Shown piece by piece: positions 17,870 through 24,796 of a stretch of DNA of 32,517 bases (its first letter is position 1; the number at the start of each line of letters is the position of its first letter). The DNA is from an uncultured Bacteroidota bacterium (GTDB lineage Bacteria; Bacteroidota; Bacteroidia; Chitinophagales; Chitinophagaceae): NCBI GenBank assembly GCA_902826165.1, contig CADEDV010000007.1:69483-101999 (forward strand), given 5' to 3'. Both the position numbers and the translations under genes were made by a program. The notes beneath the pieces are model-generated. The model was not told where the DNA came from, ran no database searches, and was given only the letters and a program-made list of their open reading frames with translations.

Positions 17870-18047
17870 TTGTATAAAATTTGATAAAATAAATGTGGTA
17901 AGGCTATCAAACAAGATGATACTTTACCTGCCTTACATTAAGCCGTCACGATATCTGAAATGAGGAACAAGTCAAACTAAGTGTAGGAATAACATACAGA
18001 GACACGAAGGTACGTTTTAAAATGGGAAAAAGGGCTTTTATTTATAA

Positions 18048-18125
18048 AAGGTATACCGGAGGCTGTATAAATAGCCCCTGGTCTCGTACTTATACCTTCT
18101 CAAGAACTGCCTGCTTAGTTCTTGA
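18048..18125 (-). other. Nested inverted repeats at the 3' end of the lysine-rich protein gene
   Basis: AAGGTATA (18048-18055) pairs with TATACCTT (18091-18098) and encloses a smaller GGCT/AGCC hairpin. Next to it TCAAGAACT (18100-18108) pairs with AGTTCTTGA (18117-18125) and includes the stop codon of the minus-strand gene. Read on the minus strand, the outer stem is followed by TTTTAT, so it may act as a weak terminator for that gene. The helicase leader begins just beyond. Confidence 0.4.
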
Positions 18126-18459
18126 TAGGCGCATCCTTATGTGGCTTTACCTGGTTGTCAAACTTGATCTGTGTGGCTTGTTGTTTAACCGGTACAGTTT
18201 GTTTGATGGTGGTCTGCTTGATGCCTTCATGCTTAATAGCAGTTTGCTTGATACCTGCCTTCAATGAATCTGCAACAGTTGTACCTGTTTTGATGGTATG
18301 GCTGCCTTCCTTCATTGTCACCCCGGGTTTCACAACAGGAACCTGCCTGGTTACCGGCTTCACCTGTGGTGTTGTTTCTTTTTTTGCAGTAACTGTAGTT
18401 TGTGCTTTCAGGCCCATAATGAGCAGCAAAGACGAAACTGTGGCAAACAGTTTTTTCAT
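18115..18459 (-). CDS. Lysine-rich exported low-complexity protein, unknown function
   Basis: A protein of 114 residues with a signal peptide (MKKLFATVSSLLLIMGLKAQ). The mature part is low-complexity, dominated by Lys, Thr, Val, Gln and Ile, with about 16 lysines in some 95 residues and almost no acidic residues. Short degenerate repeats are visible (GIKQTAIKHEGIKQTTIKQT). No cysteine and no domain is recognised. It would be a basic, probably unstructured periplasmic or outer-membrane-associated protein. It is divergent from the tandem SET-domain genes, with 78 bp between start codons. Confidence 0.7.
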   Translation of the reverse strand: MKKLFATVSSLLLIMGLKAQTTVTAKKETTPQVKPVTRQVPVVKPGVTMKEGSHTIKTGTTVADSLKAGIKQTAIKHEGIKQTTIKQTVPVKQQATQIKFDNQVKPHKDAPIKN

Positions 18460-18525
18460 TTTCGTATATTTTAGTTCCTAAATTTACGGCGAACTCCCAA
18501 AGTGCCCTATCCCACTTTAGGGGGA

Positions 18526-18533
18526 TATTTTTG
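18526..18533 (+). promoter_or_regulatory. -7 promoter box directly before the first SET gene
   Basis: TATTTTTG is a full match to TAnnTTTG and ends 4 bp before the ATG at 18538. Using the spacing seen at rnpB in this window, transcription would begin at the A of the ATG, giving a leaderless mRNA. No -33 TTG is evident. Confidence 0.5.
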
Positions 18534-18537
18534 GATC

Positions 18538-18948
18538 ATGAAACTCAGTCATTTCTTCAAAAAAACGTCCATAAAGCAACCCGGTCATTTGTATGTGGCT
18601 TCAAGCACCGTGCACGGCCGTGGTGTATTTTCATATAAGGATATAAAAGCAGGAGAACATATTGAAACGGCCCCGCTGATTCCAATCAGTAATAATGAAG
18701 ATGAACTGCTAAAAGACACTTCTCTTTATCATTACTATTTCCTGGTAAAGAATGAGAACATAAAGGTTGTGATAGGGCTTGGGTACAGTTCAATCTACAA
18801 TCATCGAGCTCCTTCCAATGCCACTTACCGCATCAACCTGGATAAACAGACCATTGATATTAAAGCAGTGCAAGTCATCAAAGCCGGTGAAGAAATCTTC
18901 ATTAATTACAATGGCAGACATGATGATTGTTCACCGGTAACCTTCTAA
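18538..18948 (+). CDS. SET-domain protein (putative lysine methyltransferase), first of tandem pair
   Basis: A protein of 136 residues from the ATG at 18538. A longer frame from 18502 would overlap the promoter-like box. It is a bare SET domain: HGRGVF (26-31) corresponds to the conserved GxG N-terminal motif, YNHRAPSNA (87-95) to the NHxxxxN motif that binds S-adenosylmethionine, and GEEIFINYN (117-125) to the C-terminal motif with the catalytic tyrosine. No pre-SET, post-SET or targeting domain is present. SET enzymes transfer methyl groups to lysines, and small bacterial members of this kind have mostly unknown substrates. It is cytoplasmic. The second SET gene begins 3 bp after the stop codon, so the pair is an operon. 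Confidence 0.88.
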   Translation: MKLSHFFKKTSIKQPGHLYVASSTVHGRGVFSYKDIKAGEHIETAPLIPISNNEDELLKDTSLYHYYFLVKNENIKVVIGLGYSSIYNHRAPSNATYRINLDKQTIDIKAVQVIKAGEEIFINYNGRHDDCSPVTF

Positions 18949-18951
18949 CCC

Positions 18952-19353
18952 ATGACAAGACCCTCCTTGTATATTAAAGAAATAAACGGTAAAGGAAGGG
19001 GCGTTTTCAGCAGTACTCCTATCTATGAAAATGACCTGGTAGAAGAATGCCCGCTGATCGAGATACCGGCTGAAGATTTTGACGCCGTCACTTCTACGCA
19101 TGTGGTTAATTATTGTTTTTTTCTGAACAAAGAAGAAAATATTCTGTCGGTGGCCATGGGCTTTGGCTCCATCTATAATCATGCATTTCCCTGTAATGCG
19201 CATCACATGATTGACCGGGAAACAAAAACAATTACTTTTTTTGCCCTGCAGGATATTAAACCCGGTGAAGAGATCACTATTAATTACAATGGCGACCCGA
19301 ACAATGATTCCCTGCACTGGTTTACCGCAAGGGATATTGAATACAAGCCTTGA
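18952..19353 (+). CDS. SET-domain protein (putative lysine methyltransferase), second of tandem pair
   Basis: A protein of 133 residues, again only a SET domain: NGKGRGVF (12-19), YNHAFPCNA (75-83) and GEEITINYNG (105-114) keep the SAM-binding asparagine/histidine pair and the catalytic tyrosine. It aligns along its length with the preceding protein. Shared features are the short N-terminus, the acidic PLI segment after the first motif, the GFGSIYNH/GLGYSSIYNH block and the INYNG ending, so the two arose by tandem duplication. They have diverged considerably, especially at their N- and C-termini, where this copy adds a tail (LHWFTARDIEYKP). Different substrates, or a heterodimer, are both possible. 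It is probably cotranscribed and translationally coupled with the upstream copy. Confidence 0.88.
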   Translation: MTRPSLYIKEINGKGRGVFSSTPIYENDLVEECPLIEIPAEDFDAVTSTHVVNYCFFLNKEENILSVAMGFGSIYNHAFPCNAHHMIDRETKTITFFALQDIKPGEEITINYNGDPNNDSLHWFTARDIEYKP

Positions 19354-19492
19354 TAAACAATCTCAATTTTTTTTAGAGAATCGTAAATTTCCTATACCGC
19401 CTTATTCTTCACTGAAACAGTTAAAAACTAACTATTTATACAAGTGCTCTTATTGCTTGTCGCTAATAATAACAAAGCTTTGATGAATACAC

Positions 19493-19523
19493 TTGACTGG
19501 TATAGCAGAATGATGTACGTTTG
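19493..19523 (+). promoter_or_regulatory. Bacteroidota-type promoter with both elements
   Basis: TTG (19493-19495), 20 bp spacer, then TACGTTTG (19516-19523), a full match to TAnnTTTG at the usual spacing. This is the most complete promoter seen in the window. It would drive the 37-residue membrane protein gene with a leader of about 100 bases. A second partial box, AACTTTTG, lies right before the ATG. Confidence 0.6.
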
Positions 19524-19631
19524 CATTCTTCACGTTCCTCTGTAAAAATCACAAAAGAAATACTGTTTCGTATTCTCCATTATTCCTCTGGGATCCTTTC
19601 ACCCTTTTCCGAAACCTTAAAACTTTTGTGC

Positions 19632-19745
19632 ATGAAAAAGATCAACACATTAATGAAGAATGAGAATGTAATGGCAACTATCGTTGTTGGCGGCATATTC
19701 CTTCTCACCGGTGTAGCTACTTTCCTGGCTATCTACTTCGGATAA
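19632..19745 (+). CDS. 37-residue single-helix membrane protein
   Basis: A very small gene: 37 residues from the ATG at 19632. A longer frame opening at 19521 begins inside the promoter and is not supported. The product has a basic N-terminus (MKKINTLMKNEN) and one hydrophobic helix (VMATIVVGGIFLLTGVATFLAIYFG) that ends the protein, so it should insert with the N-terminus in the cytoplasm. No family is recognised. Support for a real gene comes from its surroundings: a two-element promoter about 110 bp upstream and a strong intrinsic terminator 27 bp after the stop. Small proteins of this type often regulate larger membrane complexes, but no partner can be named. Confidence 0.6.
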   Translation: MKKINTLMKNENVMATIVVGGIFLLTGVATFLAIYFG

Positions 19746-19772
19746 TTAACTATTGTAGTCTGAATTGATTTG

Positions 19773-19797
19773 AAACCGGCAAATGCCGGTTTTTTTA
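19773..19797 (+). terminator. Intrinsic terminator after the small membrane protein gene
   Basis: AAACCGGC and GCCGGTTT form an 8-bp stem around AAAT, followed by further T. The T-run contains the stop codon of the convergent cytochrome gene (19795-19797). Confidence 0.9.
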
Positions 19798-21042
19798 TTT
19801 TAAACGCAAGGGGATGAACTTTTTTGTTTCTTCCGGGTAGATGCTGATAAAATGCGAACGTACCAGGGCTGCCGCAGGTGCATCTTGCCCCGGTAACATC
19901 ACTGCAATAGACATGGAAAGCTTAGCCGGCATATGGCAATCAATACAGTTCTGACGCATACCCGGAAATTTAGTAGTATCAATTTTACAGAAATTATTAT
20001 GTGCCACAGTATGGCAACTCATACATTTTTGTGAAAAAAGGGCTTTATTGCCCCGCTGGTTCTCATGAGAGTTGTGACAGGTATTGCAGGTCATGGTTTC
20101 ACCCATACGGAAACATTTGCTTTTCTTCAATAATCCCAGTTGGTTTCCATGCACATCCACATTGCCGGTATTAACAGCCAGTTCACTCAATGTATCAATA
20201 GTAAAATAATCTGTCAGTGTTTCACCGGCTGCATAAGAAAACACCGGCTTTGTCCTGTGAATATTTCCGCCATGACATAATGCACAGAGATCAAGATTTT
20301 GCTGCCTTGACATGGATGCCGGGTTTACAATATATTTACCCTTTTTCTCCTGCGGGTTTTTGGTCTGAAATGCCACATGCTCTGCTGCTGGTCCATGGCA
20401 TTTTTCACAGTCGATCCCGTAAATAATATTGGTTTTTGAAAATTCTTCCGGCTCCTTTCCCTCTTCAGATATTCTTTCGGCGAAAGTAACATGACATTCC
20501 ATGCACCGGGAAGTAATAGGACGGTCGATCATAACCCGGTCGGAAGGAAAGCCAGGACTATTAGACCATTGCGCTGCATTGGTGAAATAGGTGATGGGAA
20601 GCTGAAATAATTTATTACCCCTCCAGGTCATGAATGACTGCCCCTTTGCCCCGGAACCGGTAACAATATCAAACCGCATGGCTTTTTTCTCTTCCCCTTT
20701 AAAATAAGCAACCTGGTAAAAATGGCTGTCTCTTTTCTCCATAGCCAGTACAATAGAAGGCGTATATGCATAGACATTCTTTCCCTTCTCAAAACTACCT
20801 TTAATATATTTTTCTTCTGCCGGCCTGGAAGTAAGATAGTGACCGGTTTGCTTGTGTTTTTCATAAATATCCTTGTGGCAGCTTGCACAGCTGGCAGAAC
20901 CAGCAAACTGGGCAAATTTTGCAATTTCTTTTTTGGCTATTTCTTCCTTTTCATTATTCACACATTGCGTTAGCAGAAACCCACAGAGAACAATGGCTCC
21001 TATCACGATGAATGGACTGCGATATCGTTTCATTACATTCAT
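19795..21042 (-). CDS. Heptaheme c-type cytochrome
   Basis: A protein of 415 residues with seven CxxCH heme attachment motifs, starting at residues 52, 180, 212, 253, 319, 340 and 366. The N-terminus is a membrane-targeting signal (YRSPFIVIGAIVLCGFLLTQC). LTQC resembles a lipobox but has Gln before the Cys, so lipid anchoring at Cys27 is uncertain. Additional histidines (His63, His68, His222, His300 and others) could serve as distal heme ligands. The first heme sits alone, 125 residues before the next, as in some multiheme electron-transfer or octaheme-reductase-like proteins. It probably carries electrons in the periplasm or at the outer membrane. No partner oxidoreductase, heme lyase or quinol dehydrogenase is nearby, so the pathway is unknown. 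The start could also be the ATG at 21033. Confidence 0.9.
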   Translation of the reverse strand: MNVMKRYRSPFIVIGAIVLCGFLLTQCVNNEKEEIAKKEIAKFAQFAGSASCASCHKDIYEKHKQTGHYLTSRPAEEKYIKGSFEKGKNVYAYTPSIVLAMEKRDSHFYQVAYFKGEEKKAMRFDIVTGSGAKGQSFMTWRGNKLFQLPITYFTNAAQWSNSPGFPSDRVMIDRPITSRCMECHVTFAERISEEGKEPEEFSKTNIIYGIDCEKCHGPAAEHVAFQTKNPQEKKGKYIVNPASMSRQQNLDLCALCHGGNIHRTKPVFSYAAGETLTDYFTIDTLSELAVNTGNVDVHGNQLGLLKKSKCFRMGETMTCNTCHNSHENQRGNKALFSQKCMSCHTVAHNNFCKIDTTKFPGMRQNCIDCHMPAKLSMSIAVMLPGQDAPAAALVRSHFISIYPEETKKFIPLRLK

Positions 21043-21273
21043 TCTAGTTAATTGGTAACGGGGAAATTACAGAATTGGCAGGAAATAAATTAAAAATTAG
21101 CCGGAGCTGCCTTTTACTGCTATCTATACTTGTTAGTACCAGGATTGTCAACAAAGGCCTTTTCTTAATTCTTTTTAACAACCATCTCCATTCATCATTA
21201 GCAAGCTATACAATCAGTTGGCGGAAAATATATTCGCACCTGTTCAAAGATCATAAACCTTAAACCTTCTTTT

Positions 21274-21981
21274 ATGAAAAAAAACATTTTACTGGCAGGA
21301 CTTACTGCTTTATTATTTACTGCCTGTGATAAAGAGAAAAGAGAATGCCCCGGCGCAACTGAAAAAGCGTTTGCTTTAAATGGCTTTACCAAAATAATGG
21401 CGGGTGAGACATTTAAAATAGCCATCGTTAAAGGGGACAATTTCAGCATTAAAGCCAGTGGCTGTAACAATGACATTAATGACCTGGAAATATCGGTTGC
21501 GACCGGCGGCTTTCTTGATATAAAATATAAAACATCCAGGAGTGACCGTTACCGGGTTGATTTTGTAATTACGATGCCCACCCTCATTGCAATTCACTTA
21601 TCCGGTGCTGCGGATGCAACAGTTACTGGTTTTTCAGGGCAAAACTCAGTGATGAGGTATATTCTTTCCGGTAACGCAACAGTGGTATCCACTGGTACAG
21701 GCATTAACGCACAAGCCGACATGTCTGGCACTTCTTCCCTGACTATAAATGGTAATACAGAAAGTTTATATGGTAGTATCTCGGGAAATACCAGGCTCAA
21801 TGCTTACGATCTGTCAGCTACAGAAGTGGATATATCCGTATCCGGCACTTCAAAAGCATGGGTAAAACCCATACAGGCCATCTATGCAGAAGCCTCGGGT
21901 GAGGCAAGGGTCTATTACAGGGGCAACCCACCCACCACTGCTTTCTCTACCAGCGGAAATGGACGAATCATTAAAGAGTGA
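21274..21981 (+). CDS. Head-GIN domain lipoprotein (DUF2807)
   Basis: A protein of 235 residues. The signal peptide ends in a lipobox, LLFTAC, with Cys18 as the lipidated residue. The rest is a repetitive beta-helical domain with short degenerate repeats rich in Gly, Ser, Thr and Ala (IHLSGAADATVTGFSGQN, YILSGNATVVSTGTGINA, ADMSGTSSLTINGNT, ISVSGTSKAWV). These are the hallmark of the DUF2807 'putative auto-transporter adhesin, head GIN' family widespread in Bacteroidota. The opening FKIAIVKGDNFSIKASG is also typical. It is predicted to be anchored to the outer or inner membrane. The biochemical function of the family is not established. A strong terminator follows. Confidence 0.9.
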   Translation: MKKNILLAGLTALLFTACDKEKRECPGATEKAFALNGFTKIMAGETFKIAIVKGDNFSIKASGCNNDINDLEISVATGGFLDIKYKTSRSDRYRVDFVITMPTLIAIHLSGAADATVTGFSGQNSVMRYILSGNATVVSTGTGINAQADMSGTSSLTINGNTESLYGSISGNTRLNAYDLSATEVDISVSGTSKAWVKPIQAIYAEASGEARVYYRGNPPTTAFSTSGNGRIIKE

Positions 21982-22004
21982 TAAACATAGGTTGCGAAAA
22001 CGAA

Positions 22005-22030
22005 AGCCCGGCTCCCCCTGCCGGGTTTTT
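22005..22030 (+). terminator. Intrinsic terminator after the head-GIN gene
   Basis: CCCGGC and GCCGGG form a 6-bp stem around TCCCCCT, followed by TTTTT. It begins about 24 bp after the stop codon. Confidence 0.85.
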
Positions 22031-22098
22031 CATTTTTGCCTGCACCAAAACTTTTCAGGAACTTCACTGTTACTCGATTGAACTTTAAAAAACACACA

Positions 22099-22920
22099 AT
22101 GAAACTTCAGCACTTAATTCCTGCCGTATCAATAGCGGCTTTGCTATTCATTTCCTGCAAAAACGAAGACAAAAAAATGGAACCCAAAGAGCCAAAATTA
22201 AAAGAAGAAGCTGTTACCTACACAGGTGACAGCATCAACATGAACGGGTATGTGGTATATGATGAGAATATGGAGGGTGCCCGTCCCGCTGTCTTAGTAG
22301 TGCATGAATGGTGGGGACAAAATGACTATAGCCGAAGTCGTGCAAAACAATTGGCTGAGTTGGGTTATATCGCCATGGCAGTGGATATGTATGGAAATGG
22401 AGCCCAGGCCGACAATCCTGATTCTGCCGGCAAACTGGCTATGCCATTTTATCAAAACCCGGAAATGGCAAAAAGAAGATTTGATGCAGCCCTGGAAAAG
22501 TTAAAAACCTATGCTCAAACAGATGCTACGAAGATCGCAGCCATCGGTTATTGTTTTGGCGGCGCACAAGTATTAAATATGGCCAAACTGGGCGATGACC
22601 TGAAAGGTGTGGTTAGTTTTCATGGTAACCTGAATGTAGTACCTGCAAACAAAGATTTACTAAAAGCACAGGTCTTGGTTTGTCATGGTGCAGTTGACCC
22701 ATTTGTATCACAAACAGAGGTTGACCAGTTCAAAAAACAAATGGATTCCATCGGGGCTAAATATACGTTCAGGGCCTATGACAGTGCCACCCATGCCTTC
22801 ACCAACCCGAATGCAACTGCTATGGGACAAAAATTCAATATCCCGATTGCATATAATGCAGCCGCCGATTCTGCTTCCTGGAAAGACATGAAAGAGTTCT
22901 TCAATACAATTTTCAAATAA
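22099..22920 (+). CDS. Dienelactone hydrolase family lipoprotein
   Basis: A protein of 273 residues from the ATG at 22099. A longer frame from 22036 starts just past the preceding terminator and lacks a signal. The lipobox LFISC places lipidated Cys20, followed by a charged linker (KNEDKKMEPKEPKLKEE). The dienelactone hydrolase fold has the family's Cys-Asp-His triad: Cys152 in IGYCFGGA, Asp200 in CHGAVDPF and His232 in SATHAFT. Glu70 in VVHEWWG is the partner that usually activates the cysteine. The family hydrolyses dienelactones and other esters. A membrane-anchored envelope version like this is likely to act on a different ester, and the substrate is unknown. It is monocistronic, between two terminators. 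Confidence 0.93.
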   Translation: MKLQHLIPAVSIAALLFISCKNEDKKMEPKEPKLKEEAVTYTGDSINMNGYVVYDENMEGARPAVLVVHEWWGQNDYSRSRAKQLAELGYIAMAVDMYGNGAQADNPDSAGKLAMPFYQNPEMAKRRFDAALEKLKTYAQTDATKIAAIGYCFGGAQVLNMAKLGDDLKGVVSFHGNLNVVPANKDLLKAQVLVCHGAVDPFVSQTEVDQFKKQMDSIGAKYTFRAYDSATHAFTNPNATAMGQKFNIPIAYNAAADSASWKDMKEFFNTIFK

Positions 22921-22935
22921 GTGTTTCCTACTATT

Positions 22936-22973
22936 AAAAGAAGCCGGGATCTGATGATCCCGGCTTCTTTTTT
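22936..22973 (+). terminator. Strong intrinsic terminator after the dienelactone hydrolase gene
   Basis: GAAGCCGGGATC and GATCCCGGCTTC form a perfect 12-bp stem around TGAT. The flanking AAAA and TTTT extend it to 16 bp, with more T after, beginning about 16 bp past the stop codon. The symmetry makes it potentially bidirectional. Confidence 0.95.
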
Positions 22974-23057
22974 ACTATAATGGTAATTTTACGGTAGAAA
23001 GAGTAAAATACTTAGAAAAAATACGTGTAAAAGCTATGGGATTTAATGACTGCTTTC

Positions 23058-23064
23058 TATTTTG
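23058..23064 (+). promoter_or_regulatory. Variant -7 box before a lipoprotein gene
   Basis: TATTTTG, one base shorter than TAnnTTTG, lies 8 bp before the ATG at 23073. The surrounding CTATTTTGCAG is identical to the sequence just before the lipoprotein gene starting at 24784 on the other strand. Confidence 0.35.
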
Positions 23065-23072
23065 CAGTCCCG

Positions 23073-23801
23073 ATGAAACAAATACGTATCCCCTTGAAAC
23101 AAACTATTCTTTCCCTGCTTATTGCAAGCACAGTATTATCTTCCTGTCATAAAGAAAATATTGTAGTACCAGAAGAAGCCTGTTCAGAACAAACAGAGAA
23201 TCCAACTGGTCGCAGTTATGAAAATGGAGAAATCGTTCCCGTCAGCTATTCCAAAAAGAATTGTGGTATACTTCCCCTGAGTACACGCAATTATTGGGTC
23301 TACCAGGATTCAGTTTTTAATGACGGTGTTTTTGTTAAGGTGAAAATGGATACGCTCCAGTTTAGCAAAACGTACCAGTCGGTTACCGACCAGCTCATCT
23401 GGTGGGAAACAAATATAAATATTGGCCTGCCCGACCTGTTATATGCTAATGATTCAGCCATCTTCCTCGCCGAATATCGTCTCTTTGCCACCGACCCGAT
23501 CAGGGATGCCAAAAAAGAGTATGGCCTTTTCCCCGGCGATTCAGTAAAATATTTTACCAGCTTTGAAGATAATGCTGCACTTGGCCGCTCGGTAAAAATG
23601 CAGGAGAACGTACATACACCCGCCGGCCAGTTTGGCGATTGCCTGTTGTTTGAAAAGAAAGCGCCTTTCTCCCGCAAAGACCAGGTATACCTGAAACCAG
23701 GCTTGGGTGTTGTAAAATATATTTCTGAAAGAGCTCCTATGGGAATGCCGGTTTTAAAGATCCAGCAAATCTCTACACTGGTAAGCTTCCATATCGAGTA
23801 A
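23073..23801 (+). CDS. Lipoprotein, unknown function
   Basis: A protein of 242 residues from the ATG at 23073. The signal peptide ends in VLSSC, with lipidated Cys25. The mature protein has a KENIVVPEEAC linker, then NCGILPLSTRNYWVYQDSVF, which resembles the opening of beta-rich Bacteroidota envelope proteins where an 'NYWVY.DS' strand precedes alternating polar/hydrophobic strands. Further cysteines occur at C-S-E-Q, N-C-G-I and D-C-L-L. I recognise no family with confidence. The last part (GLGVVKYISERAPMGMPVLKIQQI) has the look of a DUF-type 'T9SS/lipoprotein' beta-domain terminus. It is a single-gene unit between terminators and is presumably membrane-anchored in the envelope. Confidence 0.75.
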   Translation: MKQIRIPLKQTILSLLIASTVLSSCHKENIVVPEEACSEQTENPTGRSYENGEIVPVSYSKKNCGILPLSTRNYWVYQDSVFNDGVFVKVKMDTLQFSKTYQSVTDQLIWWETNINIGLPDLLYANDSAIFLAEYRLFATDPIRDAKKEYGLFPGDSVKYFTSFEDNAALGRSVKMQENVHTPAGQFGDCLLFEKKAPFSRKDQVYLKPGLGVVKYISERAPMGMPVLKIQQISTLVSFHIE

Positions 23802-23835
23802 ATACCCTGCCATCAACTGATTTGATTATTTTAAG

Positions 23836-23860
23836 CCGTCGCGAATGTGACGGTTTTTTT
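23836..23860 (+). terminator. Intrinsic terminator after the lipoprotein gene
   Basis: CCGTC and GACGG form a stem, extendable by two pairs to a GAAT loop, followed by seven T. It starts about 35 bp after the stop codon. Confidence 0.8.
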
Positions 23861-23950
23861 GCAAATGCCAGGATTCCTGCACCAATCGAATTGATATGTC
23901 AAAAGTGCTAAAAGAAATACAAGCTGTATTAAAAGCAAAGAGAAATAATA

Positions 23951-24784
23951 CTACTGGTTCATTTTCCTGATCTCCCCCGCCATCAGCTTCATATAAGAAG
24001 CATATTCATGTATAAAACTTTCCCCGTCGGAAGGGAAGCGGCCTTTTAATTTTCCCATGGCAATATCCAGGCTCAGGTGCGCCCTGGCTGCCTGTGTTGA
24101 ATCATAAAAGAGTTGCATGAAATTACTTTTTGCAGTCAGTGGCCGGAGTCCGATGGCATGCTGGTAAAACTTGAATGGCAGCATTACTCTTGAAGGAATA
24201 AAATAGCTGGATTCCCTGTCAACTAAAAAATAATACGTGGAATAATAATCCAGCATACCGGCCAGCCTTTCTTTTAGCTGTTCGTCGGTCTCAGGGGTAA
24301 CGGGTCTTTTCCTCCACGCATTCGGCTTGTCGTCAAAAAGCAGGGAAGCTTCCTTTCCTTTCAATTTCTTCAGCTTCCACTTTAGCTGGATTGATTCTCC
24401 CTTATAGCGGATAGTCTCAACCAGTTCCATAATATCATTCTTATACTGGTAAAACTCTGCAGTAAATGGAGAATAACCCTCACCTCCATTTTCCACCCGG
24501 AGCAGCAAGTCATCTGTAACCTTCCATTGACCGCCTTGTTCCAGGCTATCCATCTGCCTGAAATTTCCTCCTTTATCAAAACGGACAAGCTTTAATCCCA
24601 TCAGGCTGACTACGGAATCCTGTATTTCTCCATATACTTTTTTCTGATCCCTGTTGTTGTCATCATGATCAGGGTAAACCACCAACCAGTTACCCTCCAT
24701 ATCATGAGCCCTCAATTCCTTATCCGTAAGTTTTTGTTTACAGGAAAATATGCCAAGCAGTAACAGGAAGAAAATAATTCGCAT
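23951..24784 (-). CDS. Lipoprotein, unknown function
   Basis: A protein of 277 residues. A very short signal, MRIIFFLLLLGIFSC, puts the lipidated cysteine at 15. The N-terminal half (MEGNWLVVYPDHD ... LVRFDKGGNFRQMDS ... GGQWKVTDDLLLRV) looks like a lipocalin-like or 'copper-resistance NlpE-like' beta-barrel stress domain, with the W-L-V-V opening seen in many Bacteroidota lipoproteins, but I cannot assign a family. The C-terminal half is helical and hydrophilic. It converges on the preceding lipoprotein gene. Its start codon lies 4 bp after a TATTTTG box that is itself merged with the terminator of the upstream gene. Confidence 0.75.
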   Translation of the reverse strand: MRIIFFLLLLGIFSCKQKLTDKELRAHDMEGNWLVVYPDHDDNNRDQKKVYGEIQDSVVSLMGLKLVRFDKGGNFRQMDSLEQGGQWKVTDDLLLRVENGGEGYSPFTAEFYQYKNDIMELVETIRYKGESIQLKWKLKKLKGKEASLLFDDKPNAWRKRPVTPETDEQLKERLAGMLDYYSTYYFLVDRESSYFIPSRVMLPFKFYQHAIGLRPLTAKSNFMQLFYDSTQAARAHLSLDIAMGKLKGRFPSDGESFIHEYASYMKLMAGEIRKMNQ

Positions 24785-24788
24785 CCTG

Positions 24789-24795
24789 CAAAATA
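24789..24795 (-). promoter_or_regulatory. Variant -7 box directly before a lipoprotein gene
   Basis: On the minus strand CTATTTTGCAGG ends immediately at the ATG at 24784, so the TTTG is 4 bp from the start codon. The predicted transcript would start at the ATG. The box abuts the T-run of the terminator of the upstream gene. Confidence 0.4.
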
Positions 24796-24796
24796 G

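Noticed and set aside
18022-18481. Plus-strand frames opposite the lysine-rich exported protein
   Set aside because: Cysteine/leucine-rich shadows of the Thr/Lys-rich gene. The minus-strand frame has a clean signal peptide and start.
18931-19317. A 128-codon minus-strand frame opposite the second SET gene
   Set aside because: The plus-strand frame has all SET motifs, and this one has none of its own.
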